From contig PLYX01000240.1 of NCBI GenBank assembly GCA_003151895.1, positions 508 to 13,478 on the forward strand: DNA of 12,971 nt. The letters are read 5' to 3'. The position numbers were made by a program, and so were the translations under genes. The stretch is from Solirubrobacterales bacterium (GTDB lineage Bacteria; Actinomycetota; Thermoleophilia; Solirubrobacterales; Solirubrobacteraceae). The first letter of the stretch is position 1; each line of letters opens with the position of its first letter. Shown here piece by piece: positions 6,701-12,971 of this stretch. The notes below the pieces were generated by a model. That model was not told the DNA's origin. It did no database searches and was given only the letters and a program-made list of their open reading frames with translations.

Positions 6701-7402
6701 TACGGCACGGCCGACTGCACGACCAGCCCGTCCTCGTGCGCGGACGTGCCCGCCGCACCCGGGCAGGACATCGGCTCTGGAGAATTCGATCAGACGGTGA
6801 GCATCCACCCGCAGGACCTGCTTCCGGACACGGTCTACCACTTCCGTGTCGTCGCGGTCAACGCGCTCAACGAAACCACCGACGGTACCGATCAGACGTT
6901 TACGACGCAGCCGGGTGGCAGCGAGCTGGTGCTGCCCGATGGCCGCGCGTGGGAACTGGTCTCCCCGGCGAACAAGAACGGCTCACTGATCGAACCGTTT
7001 GGAGAAGGAGGGGTGGATAGAGGCCTCCGCGGAAGGCTCGGCGATCACCTATATGGCGAGCGCGCCGGTCGGCGCCAACCCTCCGACCAACAACAACGAG
7101 TCGCAGCTTCTCTCCATGCGGGGCTCCGGTGGCTGGTCCACGCAGGACATCTCCTCGCCACACAATACGTCGGTTGGGGAGATCATCGGGGCTGGACAGG
7201 AATACCGCTTCTTCTCCGAAGACCTCTCGCTGGGAGCCCTCGACCCGCGTGGCGAAACACCGCTGTCCCCGCAAACGACGGAACCGACCTCCTACCTCCA
7301 CCACGCCGCGACCGGCGAATTCCAGCCCCTGGTCACGGCCGCGAACGCACCGGAAGGCACGGAATTCGGCGGCAAGATTGGCGTGATCGCCGGGACGCCT
7401 GA
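3740..7402 (+). CDS. Giant secreted NHL/FN3-repeat protein, N-terminal part (frame authentic to about 7010)
   Basis: Start set by GGAGGAG 8 nt upstream. A signal peptide (MNARR, hydrophobic core, cut after PAQA at about residue 30) directs export. Residues about 50-330 hold six NHL-type units (DVYVADAFARTVDRFS, DVYVSDPDQHVVDVFSSTG, DLYVADPESDVVDVFSSTG and so on), enough for one six-bladed propeller. Three FN3-like modules follow at about 334-640, each with a YYFQYG-like strand and a TTYQYRLVGVNSFG-like strand. Six more NHL-like units come at about 675-950, then a fourth FN3-like module (953-1060) and the junction LPDGRAWELVSPANKNG. From about residue 1091 the frame turns Arg-rich and meaningless to the stop at 7402, while the family sequence continues in another frame from 7011. 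I therefore read this as the first two thirds of a single frameshifted gene. Glu is mostly GAA: 24 GAA to 4 GAG in 3740-5640. Likely a surface or matrix protein binding carbohydrate or protein; no catalytic motif is visible. Confidence 0.85.
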   Translation: MNARRLILASLALACATAGLALSCVPAQAEVTHKYLSQLTGFEYPAAIAFDASGDVYVADAFARTVDRFSPAGTPLAFSASEPYIKKSKLTGIPTGPGGSLVLRFGRPSGVAVNDENGDVYVSDPDQHVVDVFSSTGEYLSQLTGTPPAAPVSGPFKDPQGLTVDQSTHDLYVADPESDVVDVFSSTGAYVSQFGAGILSGSFGESIAVNDLTEDLYVGDRGTGTVDVFDSMGGSLISEWSGASTPGGSFANALVHVGLDPRTDHVYVADTNFAAGFAAVEEFGSSTSEEYVGQLTGTPSGRFGELEAVGVDPVNGDLYVGNERTVVDVFGPDVTVPDVTVQAASGVGKNTVALSGSVDPVGIQVSSCEFEYGPSTSYAYGQSVPCKQTPAQIGAGNSPVTVTAKPVDLLAGTEYHFRLKAANAGGSNTSSDETFTTPPAVDALSTGPAEDVTPNTAKLTGSLSPDGADTHYYFQYGTEETFGSTSPALPGSDAGSASGSVSATTGLTGLAASTTYQYRLVGVNSFGATYGQEKSFTTSPAVEGLSTGPAQDVAAGGAKLTGSLSPDGTDAHYYFEYGSTASYGSISPALPGTDAGTAGVVSAETSLSGLEGGTHHYRLVAVNSFGTTYGADRTFFLPGPAANGHFFSGSFGAEGPGTSSFGGSDIQSIAVDESTGDVYVYSGYPGYLYKFNSSGEPVDFSSTGTNIMSVGGFGGGEDEVAVDNSSGPDKGDLYVADGGEFGAGVTVYESDGSEVGELNGGVESLGAPWGAACGVAVDPEGDVYVAFGDGENAKHELVNHVNKYTPAGPAGTPLSNSDYTSTLTHTGLNKSCNIAVDSKGDVYLDTHPQGPVVEYPASQFGELQAVGTTFDERGNTIAVEPGGGHEVYIDEGSDVAQYGGTGGLLGKFAGSGLGAVKNSVGVAVNASTHEVYVADEEGAGEAKVNIFSAVPTGPPTVQASVADVASTSATLQAQIDPNGRDTHYYFQYGTADCTTSPSSCADVPAAPGQDIGSGEFDQTVSIHPQDLLPDTVYHFRVVAVNALNETTDGTDQTFTTQPGGSELVLPDGRAWELVSPANKNGSLIEPFGEGGVDRGLRGRLGDHLYGERAGRRQPSDQQQRVAASLHAGLRWLVHAGHLLATQYVGWGDHRGWTGIPLLLRRPLAGSPRPAWRNTAVPANDGTDLLPPPRRDRRIPAPGHGRERTGRHGIRRQDWRDRRDA
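4124..4304 (+). repeat. 28-bp direct repeat within NHL units
   Basis: The 28 bases at 4124-4151 recur exactly at 4277-4304, 153 bp (51 codons) apart. They encode VVDVFSSTG in consecutive NHL units. Near-identity at DNA level shows recent duplication or gene conversion between blades. Confidence 0.85.
5108..5439 (+). repeat. 29-bp direct repeat between adjacent FN3-like modules
   Basis: The 29 bases at 5108-5136 recur exactly at 5411-5439, an offset of 303 bp or 101 codons, which equals one FN3-like module. They encode AKLTGSLSPDG. The flanking module sequences are clearly related but diverged, as expected for tandem module duplication with local homogenisation. Confidence 0.85.
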
Positions 7403-9164
7403 CCTGAGTAACGTCATCATTAGCGGAGTGCCCGGGCTGGACCCGCATTACCCCGGTGCGGGAAACATGTATGAGTGGGCTGCGGGTGGGCAGCTGCAGC
7501 TCGTCACGATCCTGCCCAACGGCGTGCCGGCCGCCAACAGCGGCAACGGCACCGAGACGAGCTTCGGGGGAGATGGGATCTACAGGCATACGATCTCCAG
7601 CGACGGCTCGCGCGTCATCTGGTCGGCGCAAGGGCAAGCTGAACCGTTCTCCGGCAGTCACCTCTACCTGCGTGACATGACAAAGGGCGAAACCGTCCAG
7701 GTCAACGCCAACGAGGGTGGCCCGACGGGGAAGCTATCGCAAGGGGAACCGCACTTCCAGACGGCCGACAGCGAAGGCTCAAGGGTGTTCTTCACCGATG
7801 GAGCGCGTCTGACGGCTGACTCGACAGCACGACTCGCCTCCTCTGGACGTGAAGGAGAAGACCTGTACGTGTTCGAAGTGACCAGCACCGGTGGTGAACC
7901 GTTGGCGGGCAAGCTGACCGATCTGACGGTGGATCCACGTGCTGGTGAACACGCGGATGTGCAGGGCGTGCTGCCGGGAGCCAGCGAAGACGGCTCCTAC
8001 GTCTACGTGGTGGCCAAGGGTGTGCTGAGCGATGCTGAAAACGCCCAGAAGGAAAAGGCGAGCCCGGGCACCGACAACCTTTACGTGCTGCACGATACCG
8101 GCGGGGAATGGACGACCACGTTCATCGTCACGCTCTCCAGCGACGACGAATCCGACTGGATCGGCAACCGAGGCGCGTTCAGCGAAGACCTCACCTATAT
8201 GACCTCTCGTGTCTCACCGGACGGTCAGTACTTCGCGTTCATGTCGGACAGGAGCCTCACTGGGTATGACAACACCGACGCGAACAGCGGCGAACCGGAC
8301 GAGGAGGTCTTTCTCTACGACGCAAGCTCGAATCGTCTCCTCTGTGCGTCGTGCAATCCCTCCGGCGCACGGCCGGCGGGCGTGTTCGATCCTAATAGTA
8401 GTGAAGGCAGACTGCTGATCGATAGTAACTCGGTCTTGGGAGGGAAGTGGCTGGCCGCCAGTGTCCCTGGATGGGTCGCGGTCAGTCTCGGCGAGAGCGC
8501 CGGCTACCAGTCGCGGTATCTGTCGGACAGTGGTCGGTTGTTCTTTGACAGTCCGGATGCGTTGGTGCCGCAGGATACCGATGGCAAGGAGAACGTGTAT
8601 GAGTATGAGCCGGAAGGGATCGGGAGCTGCGGGCGCGCGAGTATCACGTTCAGTGAAAGGTCCAGTGGTTGCGTCGGCCTGATCTCGGTGGGGACCTCGG
8701 GTGATGAATCGACGTTTCTCGACGCGAGCGCCAACGGCGAAAACGTGTTCTTCCTGACTACCTCGAAACTTGTCTCTGAAGATTACGACAGTGCGTTTGA
8801 TGTGTATGACGCTCGTGTTTGCAGTGCGTCGGCGCCGTGTTCGGCTGCTCCGGTGAGTCCGCCGCTCTGTACGACGGCCGATTCGTGTAAGCCGGCGCCC
8901 TCGTCGCAGCCGGCGATCTTCGGGCCGCCGCCGAGCGGGACGTTCTCGGGCGCCGGGAATGTCGTGGGGTCGCCTCCGGCGTCCTCGGCGACGTCCAAGA
9001 AGTCGCTGACGCGTGCGCAGAAGCTCGCCAAGGCGTTGAAGGTGTGTAAGGCCAAGCGTAAGAAGACGGCGCGAGCGGTGTGCAAAGCGCGGGCCAAGAA
9101 ATTGTATGGGCCCAAGGCGACTGCGAAGAGATCCACCAAGCACGGCAAGAAGGGGAAGAAATGA
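6999..9164 (+). CDS. Giant secreted protein, C-terminal part: TolB/PD40-like propeller with Lys-rich tail
   Basis: This is the continuation of the NHL/FN3 protein after the frameshift; the TTG at 6999 is only the first possible start in this frame, and real coding begins at about 7011. Without signal peptide of its own, it makes sense only joined to the upstream frame. It holds TolB/PD40-like units with an SxDGSRVxW/F core: SSDGSRVIWS near residue 200, DSEGSRVFFTDGARL near 260, SEDGSYVYVVAKGVL, SPDGQYFAFMSD, SDSGRLFFDSPDALV and ASANGENVFFLTTSKLV. LLCASCNPSGARP (near 447) has a CxxC pair that may form a disulphide. A Pro/Ser-rich linker leads to a tail of 55 residues (667-721), 22 of them Lys, that starts LTRAQKLAKAL and holds two Cys. 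There is no LPXTG-type sorting motif. The stop overlaps the next start as ATGA, so translation through this frame probably matters for the downstream gene. Confidence 0.85.
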   Translation: MEKEGWIEASAEGSAITYMASAPVGANPPTNNNESQLLSMRGSGGWSTQDISSPHNTSVGEIIGAGQEYRFFSEDLSLGALDPRGETPLSPQTTEPTSYLHHAATGEFQPLVTAANAPEGTEFGGKIGVIAGTPDLSNVIISGVPGLDPHYPGAGNMYEWAAGGQLQLVTILPNGVPAANSGNGTETSFGGDGIYRHTISSDGSRVIWSAQGQAEPFSGSHLYLRDMTKGETVQVNANEGGPTGKLSQGEPHFQTADSEGSRVFFTDGARLTADSTARLASSGREGEDLYVFEVTSTGGEPLAGKLTDLTVDPRAGEHADVQGVLPGASEDGSYVYVVAKGVLSDAENAQKEKASPGTDNLYVLHDTGGEWTTTFIVTLSSDDESDWIGNRGAFSEDLTYMTSRVSPDGQYFAFMSDRSLTGYDNTDANSGEPDEEVFLYDASSNRLLCASCNPSGARPAGVFDPNSSEGRLLIDSNSVLGGKWLAASVPGWVAVSLGESAGYQSRYLSDSGRLFFDSPDALVPQDTDGKENVYEYEPEGIGSCGRASITFSERSSGCVGLISVGTSGDESTFLDASANGENVFFLTTSKLVSEDYDSAFDVYDARVCSASAPCSAAPVSPPLCTTADSCKPAPSSQPAIFGPPPSGTFSGAGNVVGSPPASSATSKKSLTRAQKLAKALKVCKAKRKKTARAVCKARAKKLYGPKATAKRSTKHGKKGKK
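7010..7016 (+). other. Single-base frameshift site inside the giant secreted-protein gene
   Basis: The sequence GGGGTGG at 7010-7016 is where the coding frame changes. Upstream, the frame of 3740 reads SLIEPFGEGG. Downstream, only the frame of 7011 reads IEASAEGSAITYMASAP, the expected continuation. Removing one G of 7015-7016 gives GEGGVIEASAEGS, and removing one G of 7010-7013 gives GEGGWIEASAEGS. Both frames are otherwise open over 7011-7402. Causes could be a sequencing or assembly indel in a G-rich run, a true mutation, or programmed +1 shifting. The SD-like GGAGAAGGAGG at 7001-7011 overlaps the site. Confidence 0.85.
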
Positions 9165-12100
9165 TGCCTCGGTCAATCGATCAGCGAGCCTGGATGGCCC
9201 GCGTTACGCATATAGTCCTTGGTGTCGCCGTGGCTCTCCTCGCCGTGGCTGTGGTCATCGGTGGTGTGGGAGTGGCTTCCGCATCGGCGGCGACGCCGGC
9301 GTGGAAGCTCGCGTCGAACCTGACGCCGACGGACTTGCCGCCTGGTGGCGAAGGCGAGATCGTGCTGCTGGCGACGAATCTCGGCGATGGGTCGATGAGC
9401 GGGCAGCCCGTCACGATCAGTGACAGCCTGCCGGCTGGGCTGACGGTGAAGGGCGTCTCGTTCTTTTCGCCGGAGTACGGCGACGAATTCGACCTGGCTC
9501 CATATATTAACTGCACTAGCAGCAGTCCGGTGACGTGCACCTTCCCGTCGGGTTTCCTGGAAGCGCTGTCCCCCGAACCGCTGCGACCCTATCAACGGTA
9601 TGAAATGGACATCGTTGTGAATATGAGCACGAACGCTCCGTCGGGTGAAGTCAACGAGGCGAGCGTCGAAGGGGGTAGCGCGGCGAGCGTGTCGGTCAGT
9701 AAGCCGGTGATGGTGAGTGCTAGTCCTCCGGGGTTTGGGATCGAAGATTATGAAATCAAGCCGGAAAACGAAGATGGCTCAATCGATACGCAGGCAGGTT
9801 CTCATCCCTTCCAGTTGACGACGACGTTCGCGTTGAACAAGGACGCTGAATCGGTAGAACGCAACGGTGGGTTCGTGCCTGAAGTGAAGCCGCCGGCGCT
9901 GGATAAGGATCTGCATTTTGAATTGCCGCCGGGCTTGGTCGGTAATCCCACGGTGTCCCCGCAGTGCACAGAACTGCAATTCACTTCGCGTTCGCGCAAG
10001 GCCAATGGCGAAGAAGGGGTATTCAACGATTGTCCGGATGACACGGTGATGGGTGTCGCGCAGGTCACGACCACTGAAGACCATTTCGGTCCGGTTCCGT
10101 TGTTCAATCTCGTGCCATCGGCGCGTGAGCCCGCGCGGTTCGGCTTCGAGATCGCGGGTAACCCGGTGATCCTCGACACCTCCGTTCGGACCGGCGGCGA
10201 CTACGGCGTGGTGGCGAGTGTCAATAACGTCTCCCAGACCCTGGGCTTCCTCGCCAGCCAGGTGACGTTCTGGGGTGTGCCTGGTGATCCACGCCACGAC
10301 CAGTCGCGTGGATGGTCATGCCTGACGCACCTCGAAGGTGAATGCACTCCGCAGAAAGAGCTCTCGCCGCAGCCGTTCTTGACGCTTCCGACCTCGTGTA
10401 CGAATCCGGTGACGGAACCGTTCACTACTACTCTGCGTACTGATTCGTGGGCGGAACCGTCGGTCTCAAGGGAAGCCACATACAAGTTGCAGAACGAAGC
10501 TGGTACGACGTTCGCGATGGATGGTTGTAACAGGTTGAGTTTTGAACCCTCGATCAGCGTCGCGCCGGACGGTCAGGCCGCGAGTACCCCGACGGGGTTG
10601 GCGGTCAATGTGCACGTTCCCCAGGAATCTGTGTTGACGCCCTCGGGGCTCGCGGACTCCGATGTGAAAAAGATCACGGTCGCGTTGCCCGCGGGCGTGA
10701 GCATCAACCCGGCCGGGGGCGATGGTTTGCAAGCGTGCTCCGATGCGCAGATCGGTTTCACGGGCGTCAACCCGCAGAGCGGTATCTATGAATTCACGCC
10801 TGGTGCACCGTCATGTCCGGAAACGTCGAAGATCGGGACGGTGAAGATAAAGACACCGTTGTTGCCTAACGCGCTTGAAGGCGCGGTGTATTTGGCGGCG
10901 CCACAGAACTTCGCGGGACCACTTGAAAACCCGTTCGGTTCGCTCGTAGCGATGTATATCGTCGCCGAAGACCCGGTGTCAGGCGTACTGGTCAAGCTCG
11001 CGGGTCGGGTAACGCCCGATCCCGTGACGGGCCAGTTGACCGCGACGTTCGAATCGCCACAGCTTCCTTTTGAAAATGCGGAACTGCACTTCTTTGGGTC
11101 CGCTCGCGCACCGTTGAGCACGCCACCATTGTGCGGCACGTATACGACGCAAGCCTCGATCGAACCGTGGTCTGGTAACGCGGCGGCGTCTGCCTCTTCG
11201 AGCTTTGAAATCACCTCGGGTCCCGACGAAACGCCGTGTCAGGATCCGCGACCGTTCACGCCGGGGTTCCAAGCCGGTTCGTTGAACCTGCAGGCTGGCG
11301 CGTTCACGCCGTTTGAGCTGACGATGACGCGCCCCGATGCCGACCAGACGCTCAGCCAAGTGGAACTGCAGATGCCCCGTGGCCTGTTGGGGACGCTATC
11401 CACGGTCAAGCTGTGCCCCGAACCCCAGGCGGCACTGGGTACGTGTGGTCCGGAAAGCCTGATCGGCGAAACGACGGTCAGCGCCGGGCTCGGTAACGAT
11501 CCCTACACCGTGACGGGCGGGAAGGTGTACATCACGACGGGCTATAAGGGCGCACCGTACGGCCTGTCGATCGTCAACCCAGCGAAGGCGGGACCGTTTG
11601 ATCTCGGTACGGTCGTGGTACGAGCGACGATCAACGTGGATCCGCATACCGCGGCATTGACGATCAAGAGCGACCCGTTGCCGACGATCATCGACGGTAT
11701 CCCGCTTCAGATACAGCACGTCAACGTGAGCGTGGACCGCGAAAAGTTCACGTTCAACCCGACGGGCTGCAACAAGACCGCGATCAAAGGCACGCTCAGC
11801 AGCACAGAAGGAGTCGCGGTGCCCGTCTCAACGTCCTTCCAGGTCACCAATTGCGCGACGCTCGCGTTCAAACCAAAGTTCACGGCCTCGACCTCGGGGA
11901 AGACCTCAAGGGCCAACGGTGCGAGCCTGCACGTCAAGCTCTCCTACCCCGAGGGGCCGTATGACGCGAACATCGCGAAGGTCAAGGTGGATCTCCCAAA
12001 GCAGCTACCCTCGCGCCTGACGACGTTGCAGAAGGCGTGCCCGGCGGCGGTGTTCGACGCGAACCCCGCGAACTGCCCCAAGGCATCGATCGTGGCTACC

Positions 12101-12514
12101 GCGAAGGCGATCACACCGGTATTGCCAGTCCCGTTGACGGGCCCCGCGTATTTCGTCTCCCACGGCGGTGAAGCGTTCCCCGACCTCGTCGTCGTCCTAC
12201 AGGGCTACGGCGTCACCGTCGACCTCGTAGGCACAACGTTCATCAGCAAAGCCGGGATCACGAGCAGCACGTTCAAGACGGTCCCCGACGTCCCCGTTGG
12301 CACCTTCGAACTGACATTGCCAGAGGGCAAGTATTCCGCGCTCGCCGCCAACGGGAACCTCTGCACCAGCAAACTCGCGATGCCGACCGCGTTCGTCGGA
12401 CAGAACGGAGCGGAAATCCACCAGTCCACGCCGATCACGGCCACAGGGTGCGCCAAGCACAAGAAGACAAAGAGCAAGAACGAGAAGACAAAGAGCAAGA
12501 GTAAGAAGAAATGA
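9161..12514 (+). CDS. Large secreted multi-module protein with DUF11-like N-terminus and Lys-rich tail
   Basis: ATGATG at 9161-9166 gives two possible starts. The first overlaps the upstream stop (ATGA) and has AAGGGGAAG just before it, so I use 9161 (1117 residues). An in-frame start at 9080 would lie inside the upstream tail. Residues 1-43 form a signal peptide with a long hydrophobic core (about 18-38) and an ASASA cleavage region. A DUF11-like domain follows (about 46-170: LTPTDLPPGGEGEIVLLATN, then ISDSLPAGLTV). The rest contains four related modules, starting near residues 251, 505, 734 and 941. Each has an LPPGL-like opening, a Cys, a second Cys-Pro, a short I-G strand and a G-x-VY-like strand; the paired Cys probably form disulphides. 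The end is Lys/Ser-rich (KTKSKNEKTKSKSKKK). Glu is mostly GAA (26 to 6 in 9300-10560). Its function is unknown; a surface-layer, adhesin or matrix role beside its operon partner is inference. Confidence 0.85.
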   Translation: MMPRSIDQRAWMARVTHIVLGVAVALLAVAVVIGGVGVASASAATPAWKLASNLTPTDLPPGGEGEIVLLATNLGDGSMSGQPVTISDSLPAGLTVKGVSFFSPEYGDEFDLAPYINCTSSSPVTCTFPSGFLEALSPEPLRPYQRYEMDIVVNMSTNAPSGEVNEASVEGGSAASVSVSKPVMVSASPPGFGIEDYEIKPENEDGSIDTQAGSHPFQLTTTFALNKDAESVERNGGFVPEVKPPALDKDLHFELPPGLVGNPTVSPQCTELQFTSRSRKANGEEGVFNDCPDDTVMGVAQVTTTEDHFGPVPLFNLVPSAREPARFGFEIAGNPVILDTSVRTGGDYGVVASVNNVSQTLGFLASQVTFWGVPGDPRHDQSRGWSCLTHLEGECTPQKELSPQPFLTLPTSCTNPVTEPFTTTLRTDSWAEPSVSREATYKLQNEAGTTFAMDGCNRLSFEPSISVAPDGQAASTPTGLAVNVHVPQESVLTPSGLADSDVKKITVALPAGVSINPAGGDGLQACSDAQIGFTGVNPQSGIYEFTPGAPSCPETSKIGTVKIKTPLLPNALEGAVYLAAPQNFAGPLENPFGSLVAMYIVAEDPVSGVLVKLAGRVTPDPVTGQLTATFESPQLPFENAELHFFGSARAPLSTPPLCGTYTTQASIEPWSGNAAASASSSFEITSGPDETPCQDPRPFTPGFQAGSLNLQAGAFTPFELTMTRPDADQTLSQVELQMPRGLLGTLSTVKLCPEPQAALGTCGPESLIGETTVSAGLGNDPYTVTGGKVYITTGYKGAPYGLSIVNPAKAGPFDLGTVVVRATINVDPHTAALTIKSDPLPTIIDGIPLQIQHVNVSVDREKFTFNPTGCNKTAIKGTLSSTEGVAVPVSTSFQVTNCATLAFKPKFTASTSGKTSRANGASLHVKLSYPEGPYDANIAKVKVDLPKQLPSRLTTLQKACPAAVFDANPANCPKASIVATAKAITPVLPVPLTGPAYFVSHGGEAFPDLVVVLQGYGVTVDLVGTTFISKAGITSSTFKTVPDVPVGTFELTLPEGKYSALAANGNLCTSKLAMPTAFVGQNGAEIHQSTPITATGCAKHKKTKSKNEKTKSKSKKK
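12462..12500 (+). repeat. Tandem 21-bp unit encoding the Lys-rich tail
   Basis: An 18-base stretch at 12462-12479 recurs exactly at 12483-12500, an offset of 21 bp (seven codons), encoding the repeated KKTKSK / EKTKSK tail. Tail length could vary by slippage in steps of seven residues. Confidence 0.8.
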
Positions 12515-12515
12515 C

Positions 12516-12971
12516 ATGTTTGGTAGACGACGAGGCTCTCGTGACGAGGTAGAGCCGTCGGGCTTGGCGCGCTCTGGCGACGACCCCCTTTCGGGGGCAG
12601 GCGGCATAGGAGCAGAGCACGTCGCGGAGATCCAGCGCGCGCGGATGCTCTCGGCGATCGTCGAGGTCGCATCCGAGCGTGGCGCGGCTGGCGTCACCGT
12701 TGCGGACGTGGTCGCCCGCTCCGGTGTCTCGCGCCGCACGTTCTATGAGATCTTCAGCGACCGCGAGGACTGTTTCCTGGCGGCGTTCGACGAGGCGATC
12801 GCGCGTATCGTCCGCGAGGTCATCCCCGCGTATGAGGGCGCCGGGCGCACCCAAGGGGCACGCGGCTGGCGGGAGAAGATCCGTGCCGGGCTCTGCGCGC
12901 TGCTCGAGATCCTCGACTATGAGCCCGGTATGGGCCGGCTCGTGGTCGTGGAGACGCTCGGAGCGGGACCC
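12516..12971 (+). CDS. TetR-family transcriptional regulator (3' end outside window)
   Basis: The frame is open from the ATG at 12516 to the right edge (152 codons). A TetR_N DNA-binding domain lies at about residues 40-90: an opening helix (RARMLSAIVEVASERG), then the HTH GVTVADVVARSGVSRRTFYE and the typical FSDREDCFLAAFDEAI continuation. The ligand-binding half has only begun when the window ends. The start is one base after the previous stop (TGACATG), which favours translational coupling, but the ribosome site is poor. The first 40 residues (Arg/Gly/Ser-rich) are not typical of the family, so a later start at the ATG at 12645, which would cut into the first helix, or an unrecognised one cannot be dismissed. 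All 15 Glu codons are GAG, unlike the two genes before it. It could regulate the operon it ends, or a divergent or downstream gene off the window. Confidence 0.85.
   Translation, partial: MFGRRRGSRDEVEPSGLARSGDDPLSGAGGIGAEHVAEIQRARMLSAIVEVASERGAAGVTVADVVARSGVSRRTFYEIFSDREDCFLAAFDEAIARIVREVIPAYEGAGRTQGARGWREKIRAGLCALLEILDYEPGMGRLVVVETLGAGP
12584..12597 (+). other. C5/G5 hairpin early in the TetR-family gene
   Basis: CCCCC (12584-12588), loop TTTC and GGGGG (12593-12597) form a perfect stem about 70 nt after the end of the secreted-protein gene. It may be a leftover operon-end hairpin if the TetR gene really starts later. It has no T-run, so it is not called a terminator. Confidence 0.4.

Noticed and set aside
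7011..7402. Residues 1091-1220 of the 3740 frame as a real C-terminal domain
   Set aside because: The sequence is Arg-rich and low in sense, while the alternative frame gives the expected family continuation. The open frame is a by-product of GC-rich coding DNA.
9080..9160. Upstream in-frame start of the second secreted protein at 9080
   Set aside because: It would put 27 polar residues before the signal peptide and overlap the basic tail of the preceding gene. The ATG at 9161 has ATGA coupling and AAGGGGAAG upstream.
1..12971. CRISPR arrays, tRNA/rRNA genes, insertion sequences, phage or toxin-antitoxin genes
   Set aside because: I looked for spaced identical repeats, tRNA-like arms, transposase motifs and small paired genes and saw none. 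The 78-nt elements are too short and their intervals are structured, not spacer-like.

Overview
The window looks like chromosome from a high-GC actinobacterium, most plausibly class Thermoleophilia (Solirubrobacter/Conexibacter relatives). That placement is inferred from remembered protein families, not from a search. The supporting families are very large secreted proteins mixing NHL, FN3-like and TolB/PD40-like repeats with a conserved LPDGRAWELVSP junction and Lys-rich C-termini, plus a TetR regulator of the SRRTFYEIFSDREDCFLAAF type. All recognised genes lie on the + strand.

Layout. (1) Positions 3-413 hold the C-terminal end of a phospholipase D/cardiolipin synthase-like enzyme cut by the left edge, followed by about 515 bp without a convincing gene. 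(2) Positions 929-2817 hold an ECF-type sigma factor overlapping (ATGA) a two-TM DUF4349-type protein, the probable membrane-bound partner/anti-sigma factor. (3) Positions 2818-3739 are a 922-bp non-coding stretch. Its right-hand 600 bp start with a near-consensus sigma-70 promoter (TTGACA-17-TACATT) and form an unusually long, structured leader. The leader holds a perfect 12+12 palindrome, a (TC)11 tract, three TAAGYGYTAG elements spaced exactly 78 bp apart, several strong GC hairpins and a G6/C6 hairpin just before the Shine-Dalgarno of the next gene. (4) Positions 3740-9164 hold a giant secreted protein with two sets of six NHL units, four FN3-like modules, a TolB/PD40-like propeller and a basic tail. 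It is split by a single-base frameshift near 7010-7016. (5) Positions 9161-12514 hold a second large secreted protein, coupled by ATGA overlap, with a DUF11-like N-terminus, four Cys-pair modules and a second Lys-rich tail. (6) Position 12516 to the right edge holds a TetR-family regulator, one base after the previous stop and cut by the window.

How the genes may work together (inference). The leader promoter probably drives one polycistronic message for the two surface/secreted proteins and the TetR regulator. The sigma/DUF4349 pair next door could be the envelope-stress or surface-signal switch for that operon or for a regulon beyond it. The two secreted-protein genes use GAA for Glu in most positions, whereas the sigma factor and TetR genes use only GAG, so the operon is compositionally distinct from its neighbours. 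The parts that seem least explained by known families are the repeat-bearing leader RNA, the frameshift in an otherwise intact and translationally coupled operon, and the Lys-rich C-terminal tails.
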